DNA from: Anthopleura xanthogrammica
Taxonomy: Eukaryota > Cnidaria > Anthozoa > Actiniaria > Actiniidae
Length of the DNA stretch: 64,000 bases
Direction of reading: 5' to 3'
Assembly: GCA_964019055.1 (NCBI GenBank)
Contig: OZ025218.1
Location: 3,680,169 to 3,744,168, forward strand
Shown: positions 43,701-54,118 of the stretch, piece by piece
Numbering within the stretch: the first letter of the stretch is position 1
How the letters are laid out: each line of letters starts with the position of its first letter
Made by a program: the position numbers and the translations under genes
The notes under the pieces: generated by a model
What the model was told of the DNA's origin: nothing
Database searches by the model: none
The model's input: only the letters and a program-made list of their open reading frames with translations

Positions 43701-46700
43701 TCAATGGTCGATTTACAGTTCCACTCCCCTCCCCCCCCCCCCCCCCACATCCCCACCACCACCACCACACATACACAGATATTTTGTTTCAGCCCCATGT
43801 TGCATTAAGTACAATAAAAAGTACTAAAACTAATAATCTCGGTGCACCTTGGGAAATCCTAATACAATAGCCCATGTTTGATATTCTGGTTGATTAATCA
43901 TGCACAAAGTAATTCAAGGCAAGGCTCTGGGGAAACAATGGAGTAATCCTTGTATATTCTTTTGTTTCCCCGGAGCCTTGCTGTGAATAGCTGTGAATAG
44001 CTGTGAATAGCTTTAAGCAGAATATCAAAAGTGGGCTATTGCCTGTAAGAGATTGATTAGACATGCATATTTCACACAATTGCTTCTCAAGTTCATTAAT
44101 AATTCATAATTTCAAAAATGAATGAGGACATATTTGGCTTATTGTGAAAGTTTTTCAAAAACTGGCAACATTTAACACTTATTGACTGGGACCGAGGGAA
44201 ACAGTGTATTTTGTGGTCCCTAGATGACGATGTTTCCTTAGGCATCGCCGAGTGAAACATCATCATTGAGGGACCACTAAACACACTGCTTTCCCGAGGT
44301 TCCAGTCAATAAGTGTTTTATCATATACCAACTACAGTCAAAGAACAAAAAAAAAAATTTAAATTTTTTAATTATTTGACTTTAAAAACTTTCTGGTGAA
44401 ATCACTTCCGGTTTTGTTATTTACCAGTAGAAAACATATTGTTGCCTGTTGAGAGCTGTTGCCAGGGAAACATCTAAACTTGTTCATGTTCACGTGATAC
44501 CCTCCTGCCCAATGAGAGTATGGCAAAATTGGACTTTGACATTTGGTATATAACAAAAAGATATAGTTATCTTCTGTAATTATGAATTACAATGAGCTTA
44601 AGAAGCCATATCAAAAACTTGTTGCTTCATTTGTATTATAAACACCCTGATAGATTACATAAAAAAGTACTACTTACCTTTTCTGTTCTGCTTTAACACT
44701 TTCAACATTGTCATTCAATTCAGTTATCTGGATTACACAATGTAACAATAAATTCATTTAAAAGTTCTTTTACAGTGCGAATCGAAAAACCATGGGCACC
44801 TAGAAATATTTCAAGAATGTTTCTTAACCAATCAGAAGTGTTATTGTTATCTTTCCATCATCTTGTGGTTAGAGAGTCATTTCTGATTGGCCAAAGATCA
44901 ATAGAACATTCCTGGAATATTTCTAGGTGCCCACAGTTTTACGATTCGCACTGTAATTAGGTTTTGAAAATTTTGAGAAGTTGGTCATGATAAAATCTAA
45001 TCAAATATGATTTATTAGTTGTGAGCATAATAAAAGGTTTCCTATATTCACCTTCTCTCCATTTTCCATTAACAATCTGTCCCATCCATTCACTTGTGCT
45101 GCTTGATCCAAAAATGTTCGTTCATAATCCTCTAAATCTGAAACCCACTAGAGAGAAAAAAGAAACAATTATTCTATTTCTTTATTCTATTTCTTTATTC
45201 TATTACTCTATTCCCTGAGACTGCACATGCTTATCCAGGGTCTGGAACACAATCTGAAATGCACCTGATATTGCCAAAATTGTATGAAACATTCCTTGTT
45301 GCTTGCTTGTTGGTATTGTTTATTTTCCAAATGCAAGTCATCAGTTTGACTTTGGAAACACGAATCAAGTGTTTGATAAAGGGAGTGATGCTTAGAAACA
45401 TGCTATTCTAAGCTAGATGACAACTTAGGGAACAATTACATCCAAATTCCATCAATATATCAAACAATCATAAAGTCTGCCAACCCGCACGATATGCGCT
45501 AGTTTTAAATCTCGCGCATGCAAACGTTTTTCTTCACACTGAAGAAGGTCCATGTTTGGACTGAAAGGTGTGTGTCTTATTCACAATATTTCAATACCTT
45601 GTTGATCTGTTCTTCAAGTTGTTTATAACTCAGTTGAGGGGTGCTACTGGTGGTAGTTCCAGTAGCGGATACCGTTGTTTGGGCTGCTGATGGGACACTG
45701 CAGGAGGAATATACATAAAAAGAAGGTGCTAGAAACTTTTTCTTTCCAAATGCCATAGGTTTTTTAAATCATGAAATAAAGTATTGTTGATCTACCGGTA
45801 AGCTAAATCAGAACATAGCATATATGTAACAGATTAGGTTATTGATAAATTTGATTAGTATTTATTATTTATTGATATGATATGTACACCTGCTTGCGAG
45901 AGTGCTGTCATGGTGAGGATGGGAGGTGCATTGGAGGACACAGGAATAATGTCAGCCTCTGGGATTTTCTCATGTCTTCTGGTGTACCCCTTTCCCTATG
46001 AATGCTTCCCTTTTGCAAGTAGGTGTATGCTCGGATTTTATTTTGATTAATTTGATTAAATATCAGTCTATCAAATTTTAAATTATTAGATTATAGTAAT
46101 ATTTATATTTTAATGTATTGTTATATATTTCTTATTTTATCTAAATTATGTTATAGATTATATATAGCAGGTCCACATCAGCCTGTGGCTGCCGATGCAA
46201 TGTTTATAATGCTTTATCAAATAAAATATTGAATGATTGATTGATTGGTTACAGTGAAAAAGAGAGCTTCCACAATATGGTAATGAAAGAGCCCCCAAGC
46301 CAGGAGGGAGGGTGACTTGATACTTTCAAAAGACAGGTCTTGCTTACCCTGTAAGATATAGGGTGTTTATCAACTATAATAATTTCCAAATTTCTATTAC
46401 TGTGCAGATACTCCAACCGGAACCACATTGATAAACTAGTGTCATCATTAACCAATCACATTGCAATATTTAGTTCAATATTTTTAACCATTAAAAATGT
46501 AAAAAGAGCGTGAGAACGTGATACTCTGATTGGCTGAAACTGTTATCAGTTCAATCTCTGTCTAGTTTACTGTTATCTGATTGGTCAGTTTTATTCAAGT
46601 GGTCCCGGTTAATGTCTGCACAGTAAAAGTATTACATTTTTTACCTAATTGCAGGTTTACTTGTTGAAAGTGTTCCAAAACTGCCTAAAGCTGTACCAGT

Positions 46701-49700
46701 ACTTGCTGAAGAGAAAAAAGCAACAATTAGGTATTCCACTTTTATGAACACTGCATCCAAGCCAAGGTTTGTCCATGGCAGGCTGAGAAAGGATATTCAT
46801 AAATTGTCATTATATGAGGGGGGATCCCCATATATAGAAGGCGTGGATGCTTGTCGGAAATTTTGAAAACGACACCTAAAAGTATAAGAAGAGATTTAGA
46901 ATAAACTTTGAAACAAAAATTGAACGCTAAAATGTTCTTAAAATCCATAAGAAAACTTCTAAAATATATGAAGAGACGACATTTCGAAGTTGCATAACGT
47001 CATTATCAAGTCAAAAATCTAAGTGAAAACGAAGTATAAATAGGTTAAGAATATAAATGAGCTCCAATGCACACATGAGCATAAACCCTAAGGGAAAAAA
47101 ATTGATCATGTGAAAAGTTTCGTACGAATTGAGTCACACTACATACAGTAACCCAACAAAATTCTCTTTCTTGTAGTCATAACAATCCCGAGATTTTTTG
47201 TTTGAACACCCTAAAAGGCACCAAATAACAAAAAATCACCCCTAAAAGGTACAACAAGCTTCCCCGGCCCTTTCACATTGGAGTCCCCCCTCCGGGCACA
47301 TCATACATACCTCCGGTTGATGCTATACCAAGAGTAGTTGAAGTAGTGCCAGCACTAGTAGTTGCCTTAGCCAGCCCTGATCCAAAAGCTGCTGTTGTTC
47401 CAAAACCTGCTATTGTTCCAAAACCTGCTGTTGTTCCAGTACTTCCTAGTCCTGTAGCTGCAGTGGGTGTTGTTCCAAGTTTGAAGCCTTGAACAGATGG
47501 TACAGTTCCCAATACCAGTGAAGGTGCCGTTGTTTGAGGTGCTAACAGGGATGGAAAGCTGCCCACTCCAGTTGTACTAGTTGTAGCTGCAGAGCTGACT
47601 GGATTACAAAAAAAAAAAAACACCTCACATTACTGATGCTGTGTTGGTTTGAAATAATGACAATTATTATTATCATAAGAGTTGTTAATTTGGCCATTTT
47701 TTTACTAAAAAATAAAACAAGATGGCCGAAAAAGAAAGTTTTTTAACAAATCATATCTTTTGATTTTATTGCTCAAAATAAGTGTTCTCTTCGATTTTGA
47801 CCATTTTGGTCATAGTGTGAACTCGAAATCTTGGCGTCAATCTTGTGACGTCATTTTCCTGCCAAAATTCTAAAAATCAGAAAAAGTAAAAACATATGAT
47901 TGTAAGGAAAATCATGCTGTGGTCAAGTTTCAAGAATTTTTGAATTGAAATGGAAAAGTTAAATGAATGGTGCCGATTTCAATGCCTTTTGTGCCCGGCG
48001 TGCTTAATTCCAAATTGATCTGTGAGTTAAAACATGCCTTCTGCTACTTCTACTGCAGAACATAACACCTATCACCCCCATGGACTCTGGGACTTCCAGG
48101 TCCCTCCATTAAACATTGATCAACATACACAATGGACTACTTCGACGATACGGTGGCCATTTTGGTAGGGGGCAAATATACAAATCTTTGTTACACTTAT
48201 AGCATCGATTTAAATTAATGTTTCACGCCTAGACAACTTGACAAGAGATAAACTAAGAAGATGGACATGAAAGAAAGACAAATAAACAAAACCTTCTATT
48301 TTATCCAACATTTTTGTTTTCTTTTGCCCCCTGGACGCCCCATAATGCATTGCGATTCAAGATGTGAAAATAATGAAAAATGTAGAAAACGTAGAAAAAT
48401 GAAATGCTTGTCACTTAACCAGCAGCATGATAGGGCCAGAGAAACCCATGATTTGATTTTTTCTTCATCAGATCCTACGTATACCCCTGGTATCTCGTAA
48501 AAAGTTATTTTCATTAATTCAGATTCAAGATGGCCGCCGCATCGTCGAAGTAGTCCATTGATTGAGTGTTATAAACATTGTAAATATTAATTAACAAATG
48601 TCCAGTGGAATGTGTCATTGCGAAAGAACCTCTACTTATTTGCCATTTTGATAAAAATTGACCTTTACCTTGAGCAGAACTAGTACCACCAACTCCGAAG
48701 CCAAACCCAGGCAGTGTTGAAGCTGTATTAGTAGTACCAGAGGGTAATGACCCAAACAGACTTGGTTTCGGATTAGGGGTACCGATACTGATGCTTTGAA
48801 CTGGAGCTGACGCTGTGGTAGAGCCACTAGACAAAGCACTAAAGTTGAAGGGAGTTGCTGTTGTGGATGTTGCAGTTGAACCAAAAGAGAATGGTGTTGA
48901 TACTGGTGCAGAAGATGCAGCTGTGGGTGTATTTCCCAGTAAAAAACCTTTAAATAGTAATACTTGTAATAAATGAAACAGTCAAACACTATATATGACA
49001 TCCATCAACAGATACTAACAGTCATTTGAAAAAACGTTGTCGCTGACCGGCTCTGCGACTACACGACTGGACCGAAATGGAGTATGGGTAGAAATCGCTG
49101 AAGCGCTTAATCATTTGCTCTGAAGTTGTTGTTTTTGCTTACTAATGAGATAATATAAGCAGCAACCCTTCAAATGTTTGTGGTTTTGCGAAATGAAGAC
49201 AAAAGTTGATATGACTAATATTCAGTCAAAGATGTTCCCAATTTTGAAACTGTTAAGTCATAAAATACTACTCGTACTGTAAGCCCTGCACATATTTAAT
49301 CAGTGATTAATTCAACCGCTTCAGTGATTTCTACCCATACTCCCGTTCATGCCAGTCACAGTCGCTGAGCCGGTGATTACAAGGTTTTTTTTCAATTGAC
49401 TGTATGTAACCCTACATCCATCAATCGATCCATGCATCTACTACTCCATCCATCTATCTAGCCATCCATCCATCAACCCATCCCTCCTTCCAGCAGCCAT
49501 TTATCCATCCATGTAACTATGTAAACAAAAACAAAAAAACATGTCCCAGTATAACAGGCTACCTGGGACCATTAACCATGTATACGAGTCTCTAGAAACC
49601 TCAAGAAGTGAAACTTAGTTGCTAAGATACTGATAACAATTGATACTCACTTAGATTTTCCCCTGTTATCAATTGTTATTAATTGCTATCACCTGCGATC

Positions 49701-51339
49701 AATTACTATCAGATGTTTTTTCTGTCGCGCAGAACGAAGCATAATATTACATCACAGGACAGTGGCTTAGCCTGTCAATACTTGGTTAAATACATTAGAT
49801 AACACTAGTGCAATGCAGCATCAGGCATGCCCTGGTGCAAATCTTACACAGGATCCTACAGGATCCTGTAAGATCCTGTAGGATCCTATAGGATCTTGTT
49901 TAGAAATAGGATCCTGAGTAGGATCTTGCTTAGGAACAGGATTCTAGTTAGGATCCTAAGTAGGATCCTGCATAAGAATAGGATCTTGCACAGGATACAT
50001 TCCTATGTAATATCCTAAGAAGAATTAGGATCCTAAATAAGATCATGTATAAGATCCTAGATAGGATCCTGAAATGGAGTCAAAAACTAAGAGATGATAG
50101 GATCCTACCAGGATCCTATGTAAGATCTTAAAATATAGCATCAAGATCCTGTAAAAGATCCTAATTAGGATCCTGAATAAGATCCTATTTGAGTGTGATC
50201 CTGAATAAGATCCTAATTGAGTATGAACAAGATCCTGGGTAGGATCCTGTAAAAGATCCTAATTAGGATCCTGAATAAGATCCTATTTGAGTGTGATCCT
50301 GAATAAGATCCTAATTGAGTATGAACAAGATCCTGGGTAGGATCCTGAACAACATCCTAATTAGGATCCTGAATAAGATCCTAATTGAGTATGAACAAGA
50401 TCCTGTAGGATCCTGTAAGATCTTGTACAGGATCTTGTACAGGATCCTGTAGGATCCTGTAGGATCTTGTACAAGATCCTGTAGAATCTTCATACAGGAT
50501 CCTACCAGGATCCTGTTCAAGATCCTGAGTAGGATCCTGGTAAGATCCTGGTAGGATCCTGGCAGGATCCTGTCCAAGATTTGCACCAGGGTGGTCATGA
50601 AATGTTCTTAGTAATAAAGTACATACAGTATTAACTACTGTTATCATGATTTTCATAGCAATTCTATCAATTTCCTGTCAACTTTATCAATTACTATCAA
50701 GTGTTTATCAATTATTATCAATTGCACTCACTGAACTTTTGACTATCAATTGTTACCAATTGCTGATACCAATTGATAATCAGTTGGTAAATTGGTATCA
50801 ATTATTACCAATTGATGCTAATTATCAGTTTTATCAATTAGTTACATCGGGAATATAAGCTTACTAGCTACATATAGAGAGTAAATTGTTGTATAAAAAA
50901 TTTATTTGAAATTAACCAGACCCACAAATTTATGCCCTTTGGTCTTGTAATGCACTATTCAGTATGCAGTATGCAGCATTTTTGATTAAAGCTGTAAAAA
51001 TTCAAATCAAATAACAGAAACTTACTGTATAAAGACTTCCTCAAAGACTAAAGATAAGAGACTACGTTTCGCTGTCATCATGACAACATCATCAGTTATC
51101 GCTGGTTTTTCTTCGAGGGTTTTTTATTATTTTAAATATGATAGCAGACGATTTGATAGCAGACGATCAAACCGAGCATATTTTCTGTATTCACCTGATG
51201 TTATAGGAGCTGTGGGTGCAGCAGAAGGGGTGCCAAATGAGAAACCACCGCCTCCAGGTGTCGCGCCAGTAGCCGTACCTGATCCAAAAGTAAAAACTCC
51301 TTGTGTTTTCACACCAGGCTGTCCTGGTTGTCCAAACAT
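40712..51339 (-). CDS. NUP62: Nucleoporin p62 (central channel FG nucleoporin)
   Basis: Twelve exons in transcript order: 51339-51195, 48947-48669, 47598-47311, 46705-46645, 45697-45598, 45147-45052, 44727-44678, 43629-43492, 42566-42452, 41852-41786, 40904-40825, 40723-40712; 476 residues (human 522). It is the central-channel nucleoporin that forms a coiled-coil trimer with NUP54 and NUP58 and binds transport receptors through FG repeats. Residues 1-257 are Gly/Thr/Ser-rich with FG motifs (FTFGSG, FSFGTP, FSFGST, SLFGSL, FGFGVG, repeated AGFGT, GSFGT). Residues about 275-473 are the Nsp1-like coiled coil: LSYKQLEEQINKWV, AQVNGWDRLLMENGEK, RLDEELDFILAQQQELE, IIEHLNAAG, AKILNAHMNSLQWIDQNA, LLQRKVDEV. 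The last 12-nt coding exon restores FRLAFD at the end, close to human FRITFD; reading through its donor would end FRLV instead. The start is the only in-frame ATG before MFGQ. Confidence 0.95.
40940..41160. repeat. Imperfect GTT/GCT microsatellite in NUP62 intron 10
   Basis: Interrupted GTTGTTGTT and TTGTTGCTGCTG runs. The Val/Leu/Cys-rich frames are translations of this repeat. Confidence 0.75.
41197..41502. mobile_element. MITE, CACACCATAGAAAAT family, copy 1 (NUP62 intron 10)
   Basis: Contains CACACCATAGAAAATATAGC, GCACTGCGGGTTGAATCTAC and TACAATGGTTTCTCGTGGCA. An inverted copy of the whole element lies at 53394-53693 in NDUFV3 intron 2. Internal halves are themselves complementary (CTATGGTGTGGGATAAAATG). 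Confidence 0.8.
41944..42365. mobile_element. MITE with about 45-bp TIRs in NUP62 intron 9
   Basis: Left CCACAGGGAGCCCAATTTAG and right CTAAATTGGGCTTCCTGTGG are inverted; pairing continues with ATAAAAGTAAAAGGTGAAAA. TATA-like sequence flanks both ends. A half of the same end abuts satellite array 1 at 29300-29340. Confidence 0.75.
42629..43050. mobile_element. MITE-like element with a SINE fragment inside (NUP62 intron 8)
   Basis: CGATTCTCAGTTGAGCTTGG at the left pairs with CCAAGCTCAACTGAGAAGCG at the right. The right end recurs at 55066-55090 (TTCAACTGAGAAGCGTAGTA). A family-B SINE fragment at 42770-42870 lies between the ends. Confidence 0.65.
42770..42870 (-). mobile_element. SINE family B fragment
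   Basis: AATTGGAATTTAGAAGTTGA and GAGGGAGGAAAAATTGGAGA match the bodies at 52075-52270 and 60690-60850; the tRNA-like head is missing. Confidence 0.6.
43730..43775. repeat. Poly-C then CCA microsatellite (NUP62 intron 7)
   Basis: A run of about 17 C followed by CACCACCACCACCACAC. Low complexity only. Confidence 0.9.
44174..44318. mobile_element. AACACTTATT palindromic MITE, copy 2 (NUP62 intron 7)
   Basis: AACACTTATTGACTGGGACC to TCCAGTCAATAAGTGTT. The left end here pairs perfectly with the right end, better than in copy 1 at 19732-19879. Confidence 0.75.
44773..44953. mobile_element. 181-bp Tc1/mariner-type MITE, TA duplication (NUP62 intron 6)
   Basis: TA|CAGTGCGAATCGAAAAACCA at the left mirrors CGATTCGCACTG|TA at the right. 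GGGCACCTAGAAATATT pairs with AATATTTCTAGGTGCCC. It lies about 45 bp upstream (in transcript direction) of exon 7 and is almost one hairpin. Confidence 0.85.
45890..46248 (+). mobile_element. LINE 3' end with GATT tail (NUP62 intron 4)
   Basis: An AT-rich 3' UTR ends GCTTTATCAAATAAAATATT then GAATGATTGATTGATTGG, the same tail type as 22470-23030 but a different UTR sequence. Antisense to NUP62. Start approximate; no readable ORF2 block. Confidence 0.55.
48128..48567. mobile_element. 440-bp MITE (NUP62 intron 2)
   Basis: AATGGACTACTTCGACGATA and GGTGGCCATTTTGG at the left are mirrored by AAGATGGCCGCCGCATCGTC and GAAGTAGTCCATTG at the right. Interior has no gene. Confidence 0.7.
49019..49402. 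mobile_element. 384-bp MITE (NUP62 intron 1)
   Basis: CAGTCATTTGAAAAAACGTT at the left and TTTTTTTTCAATTGACTG at the right are the ends. Inside, GAGTATGGGTAGAAATCGCT pairs with AGTGATTTCTACCCATACTC. The left end begins about 70 bp beyond exon 2. Confidence 0.75.
49620..49715. repeat. TATCAATTG-type repeats, left of the GGATCC array
   Basis: Several AACAATTGAT, ATCAATTGTTA and ATCAATTACTATCA words. The same style of repeat recurs at 50655-50845 on the other side of the GGATCC array. Confidence 0.55.
49850..50580. repeat. AGGATCCT palindrome array (NUP62 intron 1)
   Basis: GATCCT or AGGATCCT occurs dozens of times with variable 4-20 bp spacers. A 98-bp block starting GTAAAAGATCCTAATTAGGA at 50151 is repeated at 50249. 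The ILQDPTGSC-like minus-strand frames are translations of the repeat. Confidence 0.9.
50655..50845. repeat. TATCAATTG-type repeats, right of the GGATCC array
   Basis: ATCAATTGTTACCAATTGCT, ACCAATTGATAATCAGTTGG and similar words in tandem, each close to palindromic around CAATTG. Confidence 0.65.
50860..50997. mobile_element. Half copy of the 23281-23570 MITE
   Basis: CTAGCTACATATAGAGAGTA, ATGCCCTTTGGTCTTG and AATGCACTATTCAGTATGCA match the right half of the PPP1R2 intron-1 element in the same orientation. It lies about 200 bp from NUP62 exon 1. Confidence 0.65.
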
Positions 51340-52074
51340 GGCTTGGTTTTGTACTAAAAAGTCAGATTTGTATGTCAACTTTTTCTCGAAACTTTCGCTT
51401 TTCAGTCGCGCGCCATGTTGTGCGTGGTTACCTAGTACTGGGTTGTAGTCCTTCTCGGACCTTACAACACAGAAAGCCCGGTTAACTTAAGTTAAACCAC
51501 AGGTAGCCCAAGCTCTGTATCTGTCAAATATATAAGGCAAGAAAAGGCATTGTATGGAGGTTTTTGAATAAGGAAATAGTCGCTTTTCTCGTTCGGTTTA
51601 AAATACCACTGTATTTCTTGATCATTTATTTATGTCTCTGGTAAAATATAGCACAAAGTCTCGCCTTCTCACCATACATTCCACCTCCTGGTTCACCATC
51701 ATAAACAGACAACCTTGTTCCCAGACCCTTGGTGTTTTATTAATGAATGCAAAAGTTGTGAGTTCTGGGGGTTTGGGAGGGAAGTGTGACTGGGGAAGGG
51801 AAGGGGAAAGGCTCCTTCTAGCATTTAGGAAGCATGGAAAGCATCTGGGCGGAGCTCTTGCCAAAATTTGGTATATAAAACAGTAAGGCGTAGAGAGTTT
51901 GGGCAGAGCATCCCATTAAGGTTGGTGAAATTTGGTTGTACCTTCACTTGTATAACAAAATGCAATATTGGGCATGTGAATGCTATCAGCCAAAGGTCAC
52001 AACAACCACCCTTGTTTGTTTGTTTTTATGAGGGTAGGACATAATAGCCAGTGGCTAACAAACCTGTGGCTCTT

Positions 52075-52270
52075 GTTCCATGTTCAAATTGGAATTTAGC
52101 AGTTGCTTTTTGTAGGAGGAAACCCCGAGAACCAGGAGAAAAATCCTCAAAGTACAGGAGAGAACCAACTAGAAACTCTACTCACATACAACACCCAGCC
52201 CGGCAGGACTCAAACTCAGGTCACACTAGTAAGAGGCGAGCGCTCTAACTACTGCTACAGTCCACCTCTG
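52075..52270 (-). mobile_element. tRNA-derived SINE, family B, copy 1
   Basis: On the minus strand: AGTAGTTAGAGCGCTCGCCT as A-box region, GAGTTTGAGTCCTGCCGGG as B box, then a body with TTCTCCTGGTTCTCGGGGTT and CTAAATTCCAATTTG. Shares the body with 60690-60850. Confidence 0.7.
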
Positions 52271-52606
52271 CTTCCCGATATGGAATTTTCCCAAACTTTG
52301 TCTGCAAGCTGTTCTGGCACATTTTCTTCTATGTAGATATTATACATGATACACAAATATACATTAATTTCAAGGGCAGATCCAGGGCGGGTGAATTGGG
52401 TGACTAGTCTCCCCCCTTGGAGTTGAATATAATAAGAATAAAGGATAAGATAAGACCAAAAAAGATACTATGTAATACCTTGCTAGGTAGCAGTCACCCC
52501 CCTTCATTCTGGATTCCCACTGCATTTCAAGCTTGGTACATACAACATGCAACAAAACCATCAACATTCTTTTTTGAAATAGCTGTTTAGGCACTTATGA
52601 TTCATA

Positions 52607-52767
52607 TAGCACTACCGTCGATTGCATCTACCTGTTAGCTCTTGTACAAAAAACATGTTTTGATGCACTGGCACTGTAGCACGTGAAACTTTGATGTTTG
52701 CCAGCACCACAAAACATTTTTTTTTTTGTAAATACCCTAAAGGGTAGATGCAATCAACGGTAGCACC
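52607..52767. mobile_element. Small MITE
   Basis: CTACCGTCGATTGCATCTAC at the left pairs with GTAGATGCAATCAACGGTAG at the right. Confidence 0.65.
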
Positions 52768-53032
52768 CTTTTTATATGAATATAATAAAAAAACACTTGA
52801 TGGTGTGGAAAGTGATGTTATGCGTTTTTAAGTTGGAAACATTTCTACAAAACTGGTTTAGTAAATTTCACATTTTTACTTTTATCAATACATCAATCAA
52901 TATACAATTTCTTAAGACAAAGTCAAGTTATTTGATCAAACACTGCAAGCTCACAGCAAAATGAAGCATTGGACACCAAATGAACTAAATATCTAACAGC
53001 ACTAATTAAAGTGCAATATGATTAAAATGAAG

Positions 53033-53997
53033 TCAAGATTTGGCTTCCTTTTTCCAAGGTTCTGTGTGTCTGTATGGAATAGATGGATCTGGCTGCCGCT
53101 GCCGTTTCCCTGTTGCATCTATTTCACATTCTATGTCATAGAAGGAATCTTCATTGTAGGAGAAATACTCATTTACTTTATAGGTACTGTTGTCAAATGG
53201 TTCTTCCTTTTGGGTTGGAGGGGCTGGAAAACAACAACAAAAAATATCCAATGAGGGTCTGTCTGGTGTGACTGGTGTAGTGTACGTACATGGGTTTGTA
53301 TCAAGTGCTACATTATATCATATAGTAGCAAATTAGTGTGTGTTTCGTTACTTATTCATAGTAATCCTTCTTATCATTATCAAGAATATACTAGTTATAC
53401 AATGGTTTCTCGTGGCCTACCATGGAATATCCCACAAGTCACTTGTAGTTTCTAGTATATTATGAGCCTTTAGGTGAGTGTGTATACAAAGAAAATACAA
53501 GTGATGAGTGGGATATCCACAGTATGCCATGAGAAACCATTGTATCACCATTTTATCCCACACCATAGAAAATACAAATGCGTAGATTCAACGCGCAGTG
53601 CATGATTGGAAGGAAGAGTGAAATACCGACGAATATACAACGGCTTTCCTGCTTTCTGATTGGCTGTAATTTCTATGGTGTTGGATAAATTATGATTATA
53701 AGCGAGTGTTTGAGTACCTGGTGGTGTCTTGTCTGCAGACGACGAGCCTTCAGAGCTGATACTTCTTGCAGCAATCCGGTAAACCGTTGTCAATAGTCTT
53801 GCTCTCTGCGAGCGAAATAATAAAGTATTTCCATCCTTTAAATGCCACCTAATTATCTAATAATACTTATTCTGCTTTAAGACAACACATAATTATCTAG
53901 TAATACTTATTCTGCTTTTAAATGTTCAAATAACACAAAGCAATACCTGAAATAATTGGCCTAAACCTCCACGAAATTCAGACATGAGAGCCGCCAT
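53033..53997 (-). CDS. NDUFV3: NADH:ubiquinone oxidoreductase subunit V3, 10-kDa type
   Basis: Three exons in transcript order: 53997-53947, 53805-53718, 53223-53033; 109 residues, matching the 108-residue short human form. NDUFV3 is an accessory subunit of the NADH-oxidising module of mitochondrial complex I. The family signature FDNSTYKV (residues 56-63) is followed by a YFSYNEDSFYDIECEI block and a basic tail, as in FDNTTYK of the vertebrate protein. The N-terminus (MAALMSEFRGGLGQLFQRAR then YRIAARSISS) is Arg-rich with few acids, consistent with a mitochondrial presequence. The start ATG lies within AAGATGGCGGC, a YY1-type element. Intron 2 carries an inverted copy of the NUP62 intron-10 MITE. 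It is head to head with DNAAF3. Symbol rests on a short motif plus length and gene structure. Confidence 0.85.
53394..53693. mobile_element. MITE, CACACCATAGAAAAT family, inverted copy 2 (NDUFV3 intron 2)
   Basis: Reverse-complement arrangement of 41197-41502: TACAATGGTTTCTCGTGGCC comes first and TTTCTATGGTGTTGGATAAA last, with ATTTTATCCCACACCATAGA in between. Fills most of the intron. Confidence 0.8.
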
Positions 53998-54118
53998 CTT
54001 GAATTCTAACATTGGTTCTATTCCCCCACGGTCGAGAATGAGTGATGAGATCAGACAGACAGACAGACAGATGAGCTGATGAGCTACAAATCCACCGTTG
54101 TTAGTTTTAATATCCACG
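53990..54118. promoter_or_regulatory. Bidirectional NDUFV3/DNAAF3 promoter region
   Basis: Only 121 bp separate the two start codons (53997 on the minus strand and 54119 on the plus strand). It includes a GACA repeat (AGACAGACAGACAGACAGAT) and, at the NDUFV3 start, GCCGCCATCTT, which is AAGATGGCGGC on the minus strand. No TATA box seen. Shared promoter is inferred from spacing. Confidence 0.6.

Larger units (their letters stand above)
51340..53032. other. Spacer between NUP62 (5' side) and NDUFV3 (3' side)
   Basis: Starts with the NUP62 promoter region, which has some CpG (GTCGCGCGCCATG at 51406). It carries a SINE at 52075-52270 and a MITE at 52607-52767. No coding exon recognised. Confidence 0.5.

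Noticed and set aside
53545..53793. 82-residue minus-strand frame extending NDUFV3 exon 2
   Set aside because: The part beyond 53718 runs into the MITE, while the donor at 53718/53717 joins in frame to the conserved FDNSTYK exon.
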